DNA of 64,000 bases from positions 1-64,000 of the forward strand of contig WION01000181.1 of the NCBI GenBank assembly GCA_015039365.1. The letters run 5' to 3'. Made by a program: the position numbers and the translations under genes. Each line of letters begins with the position of its first letter. The stretch's first letter is position 1. Source of the DNA: Amanita rubescens (taxonomy: Eukaryota > Basidiomycota > Agaricomycetes > Agaricales > Amanitaceae). Below are positions 21,221 through 33,668 of this stretch, in pieces. The notes beneath the pieces were generated by a model that saw only the letters and a list, made by a program, of their open reading frames with translations, did not search any database and had not been told where the DNA came from.

Positions 21221-24200
21221 TTACTCGTCGGCGGATGTCAACCAGTTGGCGGTCTGCGGGAACATGGTAGCGAGTCGACGATACACGTCTTCCAAAAGCC
21301 ATCTTCGCACAAAGTTCACGACGGGTGACATGAACCTAACTTCTACCTTCTTGCTGACGATATGGTAATGAGGAACACTTTTTCTGCGTCAGTCTGGGTA
21401 AACAAGTTCAACGGTCAACTTACATATGCGTCGCGGCGCCGACGAGTGTCTTAATCTCATCTAGCCATGCTTTGTCGGTATTGGGATTCGCTATGATTTC
21501 AGAAGCGCATATCCGATCTGCTAAACGATCCGCCTGCGTACAAGCATGAGCATTTTGAACGCGCAAGACAACTGCAGTGAACGCACATCGACATGAAACT
21601 CTTCCCTGAAACCGAGATAATATGTGACGCCGTAAATGCCTGTCAATGACTTAAAAACTTGCGAATGACCCAGTGGAGGGTAACAATTACCGTCAAGCGA
21701 TCTCACTTTTCTAACCACATATCGATCTTCATCGGAAATATGGGCGAGAGGCACTACAACAACGGACAAGAAGATCTAACACGATCATCAACAAATCGTT
21801 ATAGATCACAAGGATAGTACTCACCACAACCCGAGGAAGGGCAGGCCATTGACGAATGAACCCAACAAATGTATGCGGTACGCCAGGCCCGTGCGTAAAT
21901 TTGTGGAATACGGCGCACGTTGTTATCCGTTGTAGGTCCCGCTTTTCCTCTGCGACCATATTCACATTGCCCTGATCCCCCAGCCTGTACGACACGTGGG
22001 AGACATATTGTAGTCCACGAACGCGGTTAACAGTGTCCGCGTCTGGGTCCAAGACTACACTGTTATTGGCTTCTCCCTCTGTAGTTCCGGCGTCACCAAT
22101 GTCAACGCCATTGCCAACGTCGCCGGCCTCAATTTCTTTGTTAATGGTAGACAGACTGTCTGAGGTATGGTTGTTTTCCTGAATGAAATGCCTCAGGTTT
22201 TTGCGGTTGGCCCGATCAAATCTGTCTTCCAAAGCCTGACATGCATTGTAGTTGACGTTTATTATTAGAGACAATTGAGCCTACCTTTCCCCACGTCCAA
22301 AGAAGCATCGAAAGAACTCTGCGAAAGAGTGAGATAAGGATCTGGAAACGAGTCATTGACTTACAATATTATACCTATCATTAGTGGCACCCATGCACCA
22401 TGTGGTACTTTTTTAAGGGCCGCAACCCAGAACAAGCCTGGGCGAGATTTATTAAATTGTTTAGTGGAAAGAGTTTCGCGCTTACCATCAAAGAAACCGA
22501 AAATACACACAAAACCCACTGCAAAAATCCAGTGTAAATGCTTCACATAATACATGGATATCCCAAGTAATATTGACGTCGAGAACATGACAGAGGAAAC
22601 CGAAAACCCGTATGCGTTTGTAAGGTTTTGCAGATTAGAGAAGACCGCGACGACAATGATCGTTAAGATCATTAAGACCCAGTTCACGGCGGGTATATAG
22701 ACCTGACCCTGCATTTGGTCGGATGTACAAATCATTCGAAGGGGAGGGAACGATTTCATGTTGATGACTTGCTGGAACAAGCTGAAAGTAGCCGATATCA
22801 TAGCTTGCGATGCAACGAGCTGACGAAGATTTTTAGCAATGGTTACTGACTAGGTGATTGAACTTACTGTAGCCAAGATGGCAACCACAAAGACAATCCT
22901 GTATTTTAAACCAATTAAGCATATTGCTTGTGTTCGTCGCAATAACGTACCAGAAGAGTGGACCATTGGTTTTCCCAGGAATCGAATTATAGAAAACATT
23001 GGCTATGACTGTATCACCGTCTGTTATTAACCGTGCGCCTTGCCCAAGATACGCGAGTATGATTGATGGATAGACGACGCAACAAAACGAGAGCTAAGTT
23101 GAGAGGTAAGATAGAGCATATGGCGGACATTTAAATGCAAACCCGGATAGAAGCCGCGTTGAATTGTCCAAGGCTATTCTGATGTCAATCAGACGAAGGG
23201 GACCCTAACAACTGAAGACTGACTTGGCAAAAACCGCCTCGCATCCGGTGAGTGCAAGGAGCACGCCAGCAAGGATATCATAGTTCCTGGTGCGCACGAA
23301 CACTGCAATTGTTAGATGATTTCCCCACGCGCGTCAGTCGGGATAACTTACGTAGGATGGCCCGCGAAGGGTCAAAAGCGCGGAAAATGCCAGGATAGCT
23401 TGTGATATTATAGATTCCGGTACCTGCCAGCAGAAGAAACCATACGAATGAAACTATCAAGAAAGAGTTAGAATATGTTACTGTGACGAAGAATAGTGTT
23501 ACGTACTTGGAGCAAACATAAAGCCTATCCGATGCGTTCCAAATTGTTGAAGCAAAAAGAGAACGACAAGGAAGGCCTGGAAACAAGGAATAAGGGGACC
23601 GTCTATCAGCTAGAACTAAACATACAATAGAGACTGGAATAACGTCTTTATTAATAGACGCTTTGGCTACCGCCATACCGCCGACGGCGCTTGTGACCGA
23701 CACAGCTGGTGTGAATATACCGTCCGCCATGGTTAAGCTGTATTCGCTGTGAATAGCCAGAACTAGTTTTCCGCGGAGGTACTCACGCTGTACCGAACAA
23801 ACACTGGTGTGACATTGTCATCAGTAGCTAGCCGAGGGGAAAATTGATATACACACCCAAATTAACAGTGTCCAACGGTGGGACTTGGAAATCCGTCTTT
23901 TGCCTATTGAGAAAATGGTCGCAGTGTCAAAGTGGCCTTTGCGTTCTTGGCTACTATCGACGGTGAGTGTACGATCGGCTTCGTGATCTTCAACTGCAGG
24001 TGGAAACAAGCCCTGATATAAAGCGAATGTTCCTCCCTCTCCTACGCACTACAATGAGCGCGTTGCGCCCAAATCAGAGTTAACCCTGACCTTCATCAGT
24101 CCCGAATTTGAGAGAGATGATGACCTTTGAAAAAAAAATCAGATACACGATGGGACAAACAGAACTCTTCACTCACATATTTCAACAATGGGAGTAGACT

Positions 24201-24467
24201 AATGGCCCAGATGATGGCACTGATGGCTCCAATAACATCTTCCTTGGAAGGCGCTGGACCACTTGAAGGCCAGATTCCGTTGAGAACGTAAAGAGGCGAT
24301 GTCCCAATATCGGAGTATATGATGCCTATGAATCATTAGCCAGTCGTAAAAGTCGCACATATGTAAGGGTTACCCAGTGCTTGATACGCTAGGAAAATTA
24401 AAGCGGAACCACGCAATTTAACTTGTGTTCGCCTTAGACCCTCGTCAAAGGTGGGTAGGTCGGACAT
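21221..24467 (-). CDS. HAK/KUP-type high-affinity potassium transporter
   Basis: Plasma-membrane K+ uptake protein of the KUP/HAK/KT family (K+:H+ symport in fungal members). Starts MSDLPTFDEGLRRTQ at 24467 and ends WLTSADE-stop at 21221. It has about fourteen short introns. Family blocks in order: IIYSDIGTSPLYVLNGIWP near the N-terminus, EGGTFALYQGLFPP, MADGIFTPAVSVTSAVGG (about 23730-23680), IGFMFAP…FVWFLLLAGTGIYNI, YLGQGARLI, NVFYNSIPG, ATVVASQAMISATFS, and VNWVLMILTIIVV with NAYGF. A long hydrophilic cytosolic tail near 21900-22200 (acidic, Asn/Thr-rich) precedes the conserved end VEVRFMSPVVNFVRRW. Splicing restores frame in all segments checked. It is convergent with the DUF6532 gene. 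Confidence 0.9.
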
Positions 24468-25107
24468 GATGGGCGGATGGAAAATGCAAGCGAGACGCAG
24501 AAATGGAATTTAAAGGTGACATCAAGAGGCTGTGTGTCTCGGAGCGAACATTCGTAACATGAGAGCTAAAATTGCGCATTAGCGGAAATAAGGCGATAGG
24601 GGGCTTCTATTAATAGATGGACAAGGGCTGGTTGCTTGGCTGGATGCGCCAGACCATACCCTGATCAAGGGCAAAATCATGTGGTTTTATGAGGTACATA
24701 AATTAGTTCTGAGAGACTTGGCATCAACAAGTTGTTGGCCGATTTTCGCATTAGAACAAACGTGACGGTATGCCAAGCTGTACAGTTCTGAATCGGACCG
24801 CATCCGAGACAAACGCAGTGAATGATCATGACGTCGAGTCAGGTCCCTGTCAGGTGCACCTAGTTCTGGCGGTCATTTTTCTTATCATTACACACGTTTG
24901 TGAGACTCGCGTATCATTTAATCCATTCCAATTGGAGTTTAGTACTGGAACGCATATCATAAATGAGCTCGTGTTTCTCGTTGGCAGTTTCAATGCAGAT
25001 ACGATGAGCAAGGAATACCAAACGTCCTGAACGCCATTCAGACGCGTCTCACGCCACATCACGCCTTCACCTCTGCTTAACGGACTGATTTGTTTCAGTA
25101 CCGCTCA
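24468..25107. other. intergenic, divergent promoter region
   Basis: Upstream region shared by the minus-strand K+ transporter and the plus-strand MOB1 gene. Pyrimidine-rich runs and no recognisable coding segment. Confidence 0.5.
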
Positions 25108-26063
25108 ATGTCCTTCTTCAACTCGATTGGGTGATTACTTTTACCTCGCGAACTACCTTCTATGTTCATCTCTCTCAATCTGCAGTCGCTCTATGACTCG
25201 GGGCCAGCGTGCCCCAAAGCGCACTACGACCCCAACCTCTTCCGCAACTTTGTCACCAGACCTTCAGTCAAATGCCGTTCATCCCTCGCCTTCACTATCC
25301 AAGCCGCTCTACCTTTGTAGTCCCTTCGTCGAAGCTGCCCTCGTCAAAGGCAACTTCAAAACTATTGTCATGCTCCCGAAGTATGTAGACATCATGGAGT
25401 GGGTCGCAGTGAACAGTGTGTTTTTCATCTCACATAGCGGTGATAGAGCTCCATTGACGTTGACAAGTCTTTGACTTCTATACCAATCTTAACGAATTCT
25501 ATGGTGTCATCACAGAATGCTGCACGCAACACAGCTGTCGAACTATGTCTGCTGGTCCGGCGTATGTCCAATCACTATATCTGTTTCTCCTTCATCTCTA
25601 CATCTCTACATTAGATTGCACTACACGTGGATTAATCAGGATCGCAAGAGTATCAACCTCACAGCGCCAACATATATTGATTATGTGATGACTTGGGTTC
25701 AGAACCTACTCGACGATGGAAAAACGTTCCCAACCAAGTCAGGTACGCTCTTCGTTACGCAAACATCGGAAAGTGGAGCCCTAACTCCTTGCAGGGCGCG
25801 AGTTCCCAGCGAATTTCCCCACCATGGTCAAACACGTGTATCGTCAGCTCCTTCGAGTGTTTGCACACATATACCACGCACACTATCCTCAAATTTTGCA
25901 TCTTCGTTCAGAACCGCATTTTAATTCGCTTTTTGCACATTTCTTGTCGTTTGGGAAAGAGTACGAGTTGTTGGATGTAAAGGACATCAAGGGCGCACCA
26001 AATGCACCAGTAGGTGTGGGAGCACTATGGGAGAAATGGAAAGAGATGGGTATTCTGGATTGA
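25108..26063 (+). CDS. MOB1-type kinase activator, first tandem copy
   Basis: Mob1/phocein-family adaptor that binds and activates NDR/LATS (Dbf2/Sid2-like) kinases in mitotic exit and septation. A short first exon encodes MSFFNSIG (25108-25130) and is spliced over a 55-bp intron to RSMTRGQRAPKRTT, the classic Mob1 start. Then follow KPLYLCSPF, KTIVMLPKYVDIMEWVAVN, FYTNLNEFYGVITECC and HYTWI, with HIYHAHYPQILHL later. The zinc-site residues are present (C-x4-C in CTQHSC, H-x4-H in HIYHAH). The end extends beyond the usual Mob1 with VGALWEKWKEMGILD. Introns are 50-60 bp. It lies 143 bp upstream of a close paralogue. Confidence 0.9.
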
Positions 26064-26206
26064 TATATTGATAGAGTTGGTCGCTAGAGATTGTACATGT
26101 ACTGGTTACATGTTACATATATAGATTAGTTTATTTTGTGCATTCTTGCTCATGTGCCCTCCATCAAGAACCAACATGTCGCTTATCCAGCCATCTTCAA
26201 CTCCAA

Positions 26207-27185
26207 ATGTCATCACTCTTCAAGTAAGCTTTTATCGATATTCTAGTTTCCGCTTCCTGACATGGCTTTGGCGCTAAAGCCGTAGTACGAGCCGTGGACC
26301 GCGATCTGGGCGATCACCAGTACCAACTGGCAACGGTCTTAATACCATATCCCGAGAGAGATCAACGGGACCTACGTCGCGACCGTCCTCGCCAGGTGCA
26401 AACGGTAAACCACTCTTTCTCTGCAGCCCCTTTGCAGATGCAGCCCTCGTCAAGGGCAATTTCAAAACCATCGTCATGCTCCCCAAGTATGTCGATGTCA
26501 TGGAATGGGTAGCCGTAAACAGTGCGTGCCATTCGCTCTCCTCATTCCGCTAAGCAGACTTACCCGACCATAGTTTACGACTTTTACACGAACCTTAACG
26601 AGTTTTACGGCGTTATTACGGAATGTTGCACGCAACACTTATGTCCGACAATGTCCTGCGGCCCAACGTGAGCCCGCTAAGCGATGTGCCCTATCTCCAG
26701 GTCTAACTCGACGCCCTTGCAGGTTGAACTACCCATGGATCAACCATACCGGCAAAGTTATTCCTCTCTCCGCACCGTCCTACATCGACACCGTCTTGTC
26801 CACCCTCCAAAGACTGGTTGAAGACGAGAACGTGTTCCCAGCCAAATCCAGTACGCGTCCACCCTTCTCCGCGGCCTATAAGCCTTTTCTGACCATCTGA
26901 CATCGCTTTGCAGATCAAACGTTCCACACATCTTTTCCAACCACCATCAAAAACATCTATCGCCAACTCCTCCGCGTCTTTGCACACATTTATCATGCTC
27001 ATTTCGCTCAGATCTTGCATCTTCGCGCGGAGCCGCACTTTAACTCGCTCTTTGCGCACTTTCTCGCGTTCGGAAGGGAATATGACCTGTTGGACGTAAA
27101 GGACATCAAAGGCGAGCCGAACGCCCCCGTGGCTGTCGGCGCACTTTGGGAAAGATGGAAACAGGCGGGGATCTTGGAGGCCTGA
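26207..27185 (+). CDS. MOB1-type kinase activator, second tandem copy
   Basis: A paralogue of the preceding gene with the same intron positions in the core. Start MSSLF at 26207, a 62-bp intron (26224-26285), then a Ser/Pro/Gly-rich linker (SRGPRSGRSPVPTGNG, RPSSPGANG) quite unlike copy one. The fold follows: KPLFLCSPFADAALVKG, MLPKYVDVMEWVAVN, FYTNLNEFYGVITECC, NYPWINHTGK, HIYHAHFAQILHL. Zinc ligands are conserved. The tail VGALWERWKQAGILEA matches that of copy one, so the extension predates the duplication. All spliced junctions keep frame. N-terminal divergence suggests different kinase partners or regulation, which is inference. Confidence 0.85.
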
Positions 27186-27635
27186 TAAGTGATAAGTATG
27201 CACTAATCTTGGGATGGAATGATAAATCATCGATAACGAGTTTTATATAGCAAGGTTGCTTACCCCGCACAGTTTGCGTGCGTGTGTTAGCGGCAAAGGT
27301 TAGCAAACGACCAACGTTTGATGGAAAATGGACGGGGGTTGTGAGTAAATCATGCTGGGGAGGTCGCAAACAACGTAATGCACGAGTTTATTGGACAATA
27401 TACCGTCATTTCTTAATAACGCCGTGTTCCTGTTTGAGCCCAACGAGTATAGGTTGACAACGCCGCTTGTCGTCTGCTATTCATAGCAACTTTTTTGTTG
27501 TTGGTAAGAATCTCTCGTCATCCTTTGTTCGAACACGAAAATGATCACGAAAGAGTGTCAACGAATATGCGTCTAGGAATAAAATTAATCAAATGTGCCT
27601 ATGTGCTTTATAGTCCGTTGGTGCAATCAAGCCTC
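27186..27635. other. intergenic between convergent genes
   Basis: 3' flanks of the second MOB gene and of the mitochondrial-type gene. No recognisable feature. Confidence 0.5.
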
Positions 27636-28524
27636 TTAAGCCTGCTGTTTTGGTGTCTTTCCCTCCTGTGGTAAAAATAAACACCTGATGATAACGAGAT
27701 AAGCAATTGAATCGTCATACCTTTGCTGCCTCGCGTGCTTCTCCCATGTTGGTGGTGCCAGCCTTCACCGATTCTTTGGCCCCCTCTTCACCACCAGAAG
27801 AGACTTCCGGCTCACTCTCGACTTCCTCATCCCCACTCTGAGCTTGGACGTTCTCTACATCCGGGGTTGTGGATGCTGCAGGCTCGTTTTCCTGCAGGAT
27901 AGAATTTTATGGTGTTAGTGGTCGCTAGGTTATCTAGGAGAGGAATGACGAACCGGTACAGCTTCTCCCACTTTGGGAACATCTTCGTGCTGCAGTCATG
28001 TCAACATCACCAAGTATAAAGTCAAAATAGATAGATACCTCAGCAGCTGCGAGAGAGTCCGCAACGTTCTCTTCCTTACCCTCGTCGTCCGTCATCTTCA
28101 CTTCAGTCGGGAGAGTGGACGGCGCGGCTTCTATAGTTGATTCATGATTGGGCGCATGTGCCGACCCATGCTCCTCGTCATGATGACCGGCGTGCTCCGC
28201 AGACTTTTTGCTCGCAGATGGAGAAAGAAGGTAAAGAAGCTACGTATATCATACTTAGTTAGCAACAAGCTTCATAAATTAGCCTGAGACTCACGAGGGG
28301 GCCAAAAACGAGAGCAGAACCAATCTAACAATAGTGTTTCAGACTGTGTTCGTAGAGCAGGACGCCAGGCGACCTACTATCCAAGGCTTGTCACTGGAAG
28401 TTGCCGAGGAGCCGTGTGATGACGCGCTATTATGCCTTTTGCCAATGTGCTGCGCCACCCGGGCAGGACGCGCAGAGGCACGAGCTGCAGCTGTGAAAAC
28501 GGTGCGGGCTGCACGAGATGCCAT
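27636..28524 (-). CDS. putative mitochondrial small membrane protein
   Basis: I do not recognise the family. Start MASRAARTVFTAAARASARP is Arg/Ala-rich without acidic residues, a typical mitochondrial presequence. After a 53-bp intron (28377-28325) a single hydrophobic helix (IIGSALVFGPLLLYLL) follows, then a His/Glu-rich acidic region (HHDEEHGSAHAP, EENVADSLAAAE). The end is EGKTPKQQA-stop at 27636. At least four introns fit. Composition suggests an inner-membrane or intermembrane-space protein with a soluble acidic tail, an inference from sequence only. Confidence 0.6.
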
Positions 28525-28707
28525 GGCTTTTCAGGTTTTTTGAGTGAAAAGGTTGGACGTCGTGGGAGAGTGTAGCCTGCGGGTCTTCCCGGCGCCTCAA
28601 TGACGTATCAGATAGCCGTTCTTTGTAAAAAAAAAAAACCTAGTACACTTTATACACAGAAGAAGTACATCTCAACCTAATTTGTAGTAATGTAATGAAT
28701 GTATCTC

Positions 28708-29160
28708 TCAACACGCAAGTTTGCCGCATTTCGCACAAGAGGTCCTGTAACCATAAACGCATGTGCTTCCAGTCGTGCTGCACTGGTAAACATCGTCGTT
28801 GAGGCAGTTGGGATTGATGCTCTCGTTACCACAAAATAATCCTTCGACTTTGTTGCACAAACATTTGGATGGTGTGCAAGACTATTCGCATATTAATTAG
28901 TTTTTTTGTTTCTCGGTCAAGAAATTAAAGCCGAAGCCAGCACTTACACGTTTGGCTTTTTCGAGGAGCGCTGGCACCTCACGGGGTGAAACAGGCGCAG
29001 GGTTGGCATCGCGCGGAGCAACTGGCCCGGCGACGTCTGCAGCAATGGCGACGCCAAGGAGAGAAAACGCAATGAGGCTGAAGACAGCAGTGAACTAGAA
29101 GGTGGGTGTCAGCCACAGGTGTTTGAGCAGGCAGCCGTCTGAAAGACGCTGTACCTTCAT
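28708..29160 (-). CDS. small secreted 10-cysteine protein A
   Basis: Exons 29160-29155 (encoding only MK), 29094-28948 and 28881-28708. The N-terminus MKFTAVFSLIAFSLLGVAIA is a signal peptide. A proline-rich spacer with Lys-Arg (EKAKR) precedes the cysteine domain, a possible processing site. The domain has ten cysteines with spacing C-x4-C-x1-C-x7-C-x8-C-x7-C-x6-C-x7-C-x2-C-x4-C, including GLFCGNES and SCAKCGKLAC. Mature domain about 60 residues. A TATA box lies at 29241-29250. It is a paralogue of the gene at 30912-31395 with identical cysteine spacing and the same intron layout. Function unknown; effector-like or cell-surface roles are only guesses. Confidence 0.8.
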
Positions 29161-29240
29161 TTTTCCGTAGTCAAGAAGAGAAGTCGAGCAGTGGTCGTAG
29201 AAGCTACCTTGACTGGGGAGCTAGGTGGATACATGGCGGA

Positions 29241-29250
29241 ATTTATACCT
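29241..29250 (-). promoter_or_regulatory. TATA box of secreted protein A
   Basis: AGGTATAAAT on the minus strand, about 80 bp before the ATG at 29160. Confidence 0.55.
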
Positions 29251-30911
29251 TTCAGCTCTTACCCCGGCGTTTGAGGAAATGTCATGAGGTCGACACGAGA
29301 ACCAAGCGTTTCCAATTTCACGTAAAAGCTCCAACAGAAAGCTGTGGTTCCGTCGCTGCATGAGCATGATAAGAATCTCGTAGAACACCAGATGTGATTC
29401 TTGAGCCCTTAACTAGATATAATGCTTCGGGCCGCCAGACCGGCAAGATACCTATCACCTCGTTTCTGGTTAAATGAAAGGGTCACGCCAACATAATGAC
29501 TATACCGACGCGAGCTATGCTGGTGTATGTATGGCAGTCATCGATGAATATCACGGTAGGATAACACGAAACGCACATCGGCACGCCACAATCCAAAATT
29601 AATGATGAAACAGCTCGCCTTGAGAACTGGATGTGATGAGCATGTGGGCAGAAGCAATGCTATTCATTCTACTTGCCCGCTTTGAGGGGCATATAACCTT
29701 TGTTAGCCAGTGCACCCCTAGTACATAACCTCATCTGGGTTAATAGAACCTAAAAGTCGATCGTCGCATCGTCGATATAGCATACAAGTCTTCCAATTTT
29801 AGCTCGGGATTTCCCTCGAAACCATACCTCTGATCACAGCAATCAATATACTTTAGGCAGTGATTGGCACGGGTGACTCCGAGTGGATCCATCCTTACCT
29901 TTACCTGCTATCACCGCTCCCATTATCAAAAAAAGAGAAAAGAAGGAAGGAAAGAGAGAGCTGAGCCATGTAGGCAGCGTTCCGGCTGGAGAACGTGGTA
30001 AAAACTGAGACAGGAGTGAGGAGACCATTGAAGCTCGTAGCAAATGGTTGCACCCTTTGCATGGGTATATAGTGGCCACCTGGAAAATGTTTCAGCGTTT
30101 CAACACGGCAGCTCCACTGATATCTCCATGGCGTCAACGTTTATCTTTACTTGAGCACTGGTACGTTCTAGGCTAGTTGAATTGGTAAATGAATAGGTCT
30201 ATGCCAGCCACGCCCAAAGATTGCAATTCAGCTATGCGATTTCGGCTTTAGCGACGCACCCGATTTCACCGATACCACCGCAGTACTACAATCGCCATGA
30301 CTCATTCCAACATTGACAGCAGATGTAATACGTACGTACAACGTTACATAATGGATTGAGAGTAGGCTGATAGCAACTTACCAAGGATTGAAAATTAAGA
30401 CGGAGTTACTGGTCAAGTGCCATTCGGGATCGCATTAGATATCATGCATTCACGAGGTTTGCCGAACTGAGTCCATTCAACGAAGCTCAAGGACTGTGCC
30501 AACTGCTACGTTGGCAGTGATTGTGGGAATAGTCTCCGTTGCTGACCTAATACACAGATGACAATCGATCTGTTAGGACTGTGGGAATTGACAATGACAT
30601 CAGTAAACACATTTACTCGTTAAGTCTTGGAGAAATGTTGATGTGTTATCAGTCAATTGACCTGTCACACCATAAAAGCCAGTGGAATGATATTGATAGA
30701 ATGTGGTAGCAGAGGGTATCAGTGGTATGTCTGCAGATGAATTCTATTGTACGTAAGTAATTACACAAATATTTCGCGAACCGCTCAGGTCGAAGTAACC
30801 AGTACTTTGTCAGTGTTAAAAAGGAATACCCAACGAATTTTCCCAGCAACTACGTATACAACAAAACGCGATTGCCCATGATAAGAATCAATGTCCAAAA
30901 AACCCGATCAT
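29251..30911. other. intergenic between the two secreted-protein genes
   Basis: About 1.66 kb with no recognised gene. There are scattered short open frames without motifs. No inverted-repeat ends were noticed. Confidence 0.45.
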
Positions 30912-31395
30912 TTAGCAGTCAAGACCATGGCACCGAGCACATGAGTAATCGAAGCCAGCATTGCAGGAGGAGCCGCCCTCGTAACATTCGTAGACATTGG
31001 TGTTCCAGCATTCTACATTGACAGACTCGTCGCCGCAGAAAAGACCAGGTACGCCGTTGCATCGACAAGTAGTGGTGAGGCAACTTTGCTATAGGAATGT
31101 ATCGATATCGGATGATTTAGATTACATAGAAAATACTCACTCGTTTAGTAAAATCGGTGTCAAGTCTACGGGGCGCACGCTTTGCAACTTGATCGGTATC
31201 ACGAGCAGCAACGGGCATTGGAACAGCCCTTGCAACTTGATTGACAGCACGAGCAGCGACGGGCGCAGGCCCATTTGAGAGTTCAATTGCATAGGCAGCA
31301 CCAGTAAGAGCAAGAATGACGAGACCTGCGATCTAAACAGTGCATTCGACGTTTTGTTTCAGAACTGGCGGCAGGAAAGTAGGTGATACCTTCAT
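30912..31395 (-). CDS. small secreted 10-cysteine protein B
   Basis: Exons 31395-31390 (MK only), 31332-31141 and 31088-30912. Signal peptide MKIAGLVILALTGAAYA, then an Ala/Val/Pro spacer with two imperfect repeats (VAARAVNQVARAVPMP, VAARDTDQVAKRA) and a terminal TKR before the cysteine domain. The ten cysteines have exactly the spacing of protein A, with shared phrases GLFCG-ES, VY-C and SCA-C. Shared one-codon-pair first exon and intron phases mark a duplication. A TATA-like ATCATAAATA lies at 31501-31510. Function unknown. Confidence 0.8.
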
Positions 31396-31500
31396 CGTAA
31401 TGATTGTGATTGTAAAGAGTGTGGGAGTTGGTTTGAGATGACTGTAGGAAAACTGCTGCTCGAGCGGATAGAAGAGATGGGTGACTTTGGAGGGAAGAGC

Positions 31501-31510
31501 TATTTATGAT
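31501..31510 (-). promoter_or_regulatory. TATA-like box of secreted protein B
   Basis: ATCATAAATA on the minus strand, about 105 bp before the ATG at 31395. Confidence 0.45.
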
Positions 31511-33668
31511 TTTTTCGACATGGTCCATGCGTGTCCACTGTTAATAAGGAATGGGAACGGGGGACTGATTGCACAACGTTAGGCCTCAGGGTCTGACATC
31601 TGGAAAATGGTCGTACGAAAGATTAGATCGGGTATCATATAACAGCCGCTAAAAGTGCTTCCTGTTGCTTTTGCCTCGCGGACATCGCAGCTCTAGATAC
31701 CCACCTTTTGTGAATACCTATAAGAAGCTTCAACGAAGGTGTCTTGATATACAAATTGAACAATACCGGTGACCTTATTGTAAGCATGAGTTACAATTAC
31801 ATACTTCTCGGAGAAAACAAAGAAGTTCCCACCCTAATCCGCAAACGGCTATCAGCGACAACCGTCCTCGAGTCTCTCGGTATCCCCTTAAAGTGCCACG
31901 CAATCTCGAAGGGCAAGCACCTTCATGGCACCGCAAAATGACTATAATTCGCTGGCAGACAGAACATTGAAGTTCGCGCATAGGCTGAAGTCGTCCACAT
32001 GATCCGGTGAGTCATTCACGACATTTGCAGTATCACGTAACGCCGTAACGGGACAGGTCTTTGACGTTCAATTGTGAAGCTGACAGCTGGCAAAACTCAA
32101 TTTTTGCCGGTGCCAAAAGCGCTCAGTCGCGCTATCAACATCTTGACGTTTCGATTCTCGCAGGCCTTCAAACTCACCTTGGGAAACTGTGAATCGGCTT
32201 TAGAGCGTCTTTCAACTTCAGATAGACTCAATAGAACAGCCGGTATTGATTTCGCAGGTATGGATACCCGTGGCATATCCATGGATACAGTGCGCCCGTA
32301 ACAAAAGAGGGTGTCAAAATGGAGGAGCGCATTTGATTCACACAACAGCGACGTTATTGTCGATGGTGAATTCGATATTCAATCCTGCATTTGATTTGCC
32401 CTCGTTTATCGTTCACTCGATCCCGAAATGTTAATGTCTTTAGTACTACCAGCCCAGCGCAGTCATGGCATTAACGTGCTTGTGGATGGTCAAGCTAAGG
32501 TCAAGCAATAACTTAATCACAGCGTGGCTGAATTGAGGAGGGTGTTACCAGGTGTTTGCCCTGCGAAATACCCTGAACCCGGAATGCTTTGATGCTTTTA
32601 AAGTGAATGGTACCCAAAATGGACCAGCATACGGTCGTAAGTGGCGTGCGCTGTATCCCAGGCAAGCATTTGATCAGCTTCTCCCGAGCTTCCTGATCAC
32701 TTCCGTAAACGTTTCCGGAGCTTCCGGAGCTGACGCCGTTTTTAGGCTGCGACTTATATTCCAGGCTGCCCAGCACGGTGAATCATAACAATCGAAAGCA
32801 GCGGTTTCCGAGTATGTACTATCTATATTACTACAACAAAGGGAAACACAGTTATTCACGAGGCAGCTTGACAGGTGAGGTAAGAAGGATTGGCAACTGT
32901 GACAGACGTTGGCGTTGTAGCAGCTGAGATTAATGGCTACGCTGCCGCAGGAGACCAACTACGAATTGCACCGGCAGTCAGTATGTCGTCAGACCTTCAG
33001 GCAAACGTAACTTCTTCGGCTCCAGGCCCATGGTCGGAGGTCAATTTCTGGCCAGCTAAGCTCATGCTCAGTCCACCCCATACACAAGTAACACATTTTC
33101 TGACCCCAACGATTGTCGTAAAACACAAGCCGACAATTAGACAAGTTATTCAGCACTGGAGTTTACCGCACTTGACGCAAGACTTCCTTACACTATAGTC
33201 GCAGGTTGTTCGATCATAACCATCACGTTCGTAGGTGTGGCCATAGACAGTCCAGATTATCATTGACAGGAGTCGTCGAGGAATGCACCTTGAAATTTTG
33301 AGATGAACTTGTCATTGACGGCGAAGTCGAAATCATGGTCTGTAAAGAGAAACCCAAGAGACATCATGAGACCAGAGTAGCTCGACCTTTGACGTCGTTC
33401 ATAAGAAGATTCACCCGATCATCAACATCGTAGGATTCGCTATCGGAAAAGCGGCTGGATTGGGCACTAAATTCGTATCTGGAAGATGTGGCCGATGTAT
33501 CGAATGGGCTGTTAATGGGACTGATGTAGTTGAAAGGAGAGGCACAGGTGTTGGAGCCACGTTTGTTTGGTAGTAAACCGTGGGAGTATAGACAAAGATA
33601 GTAACTTGCGATCAAAGGCAAGATTATCTTGCACTTCGCCGCTCGAGTCATACTCCAGACGAAACATC
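31511..33668. other. 2.1-kb region without a recognised gene
   Basis: Several open frames of 60-100 codons lie on both strands (for example 32074-32301, 32552-32788, 32890-33198), but none carries a motif I know and I cannot splice them into a convincing gene. The last 100 bp are the promoter of the RanGAP gene. Confidence 0.4.
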
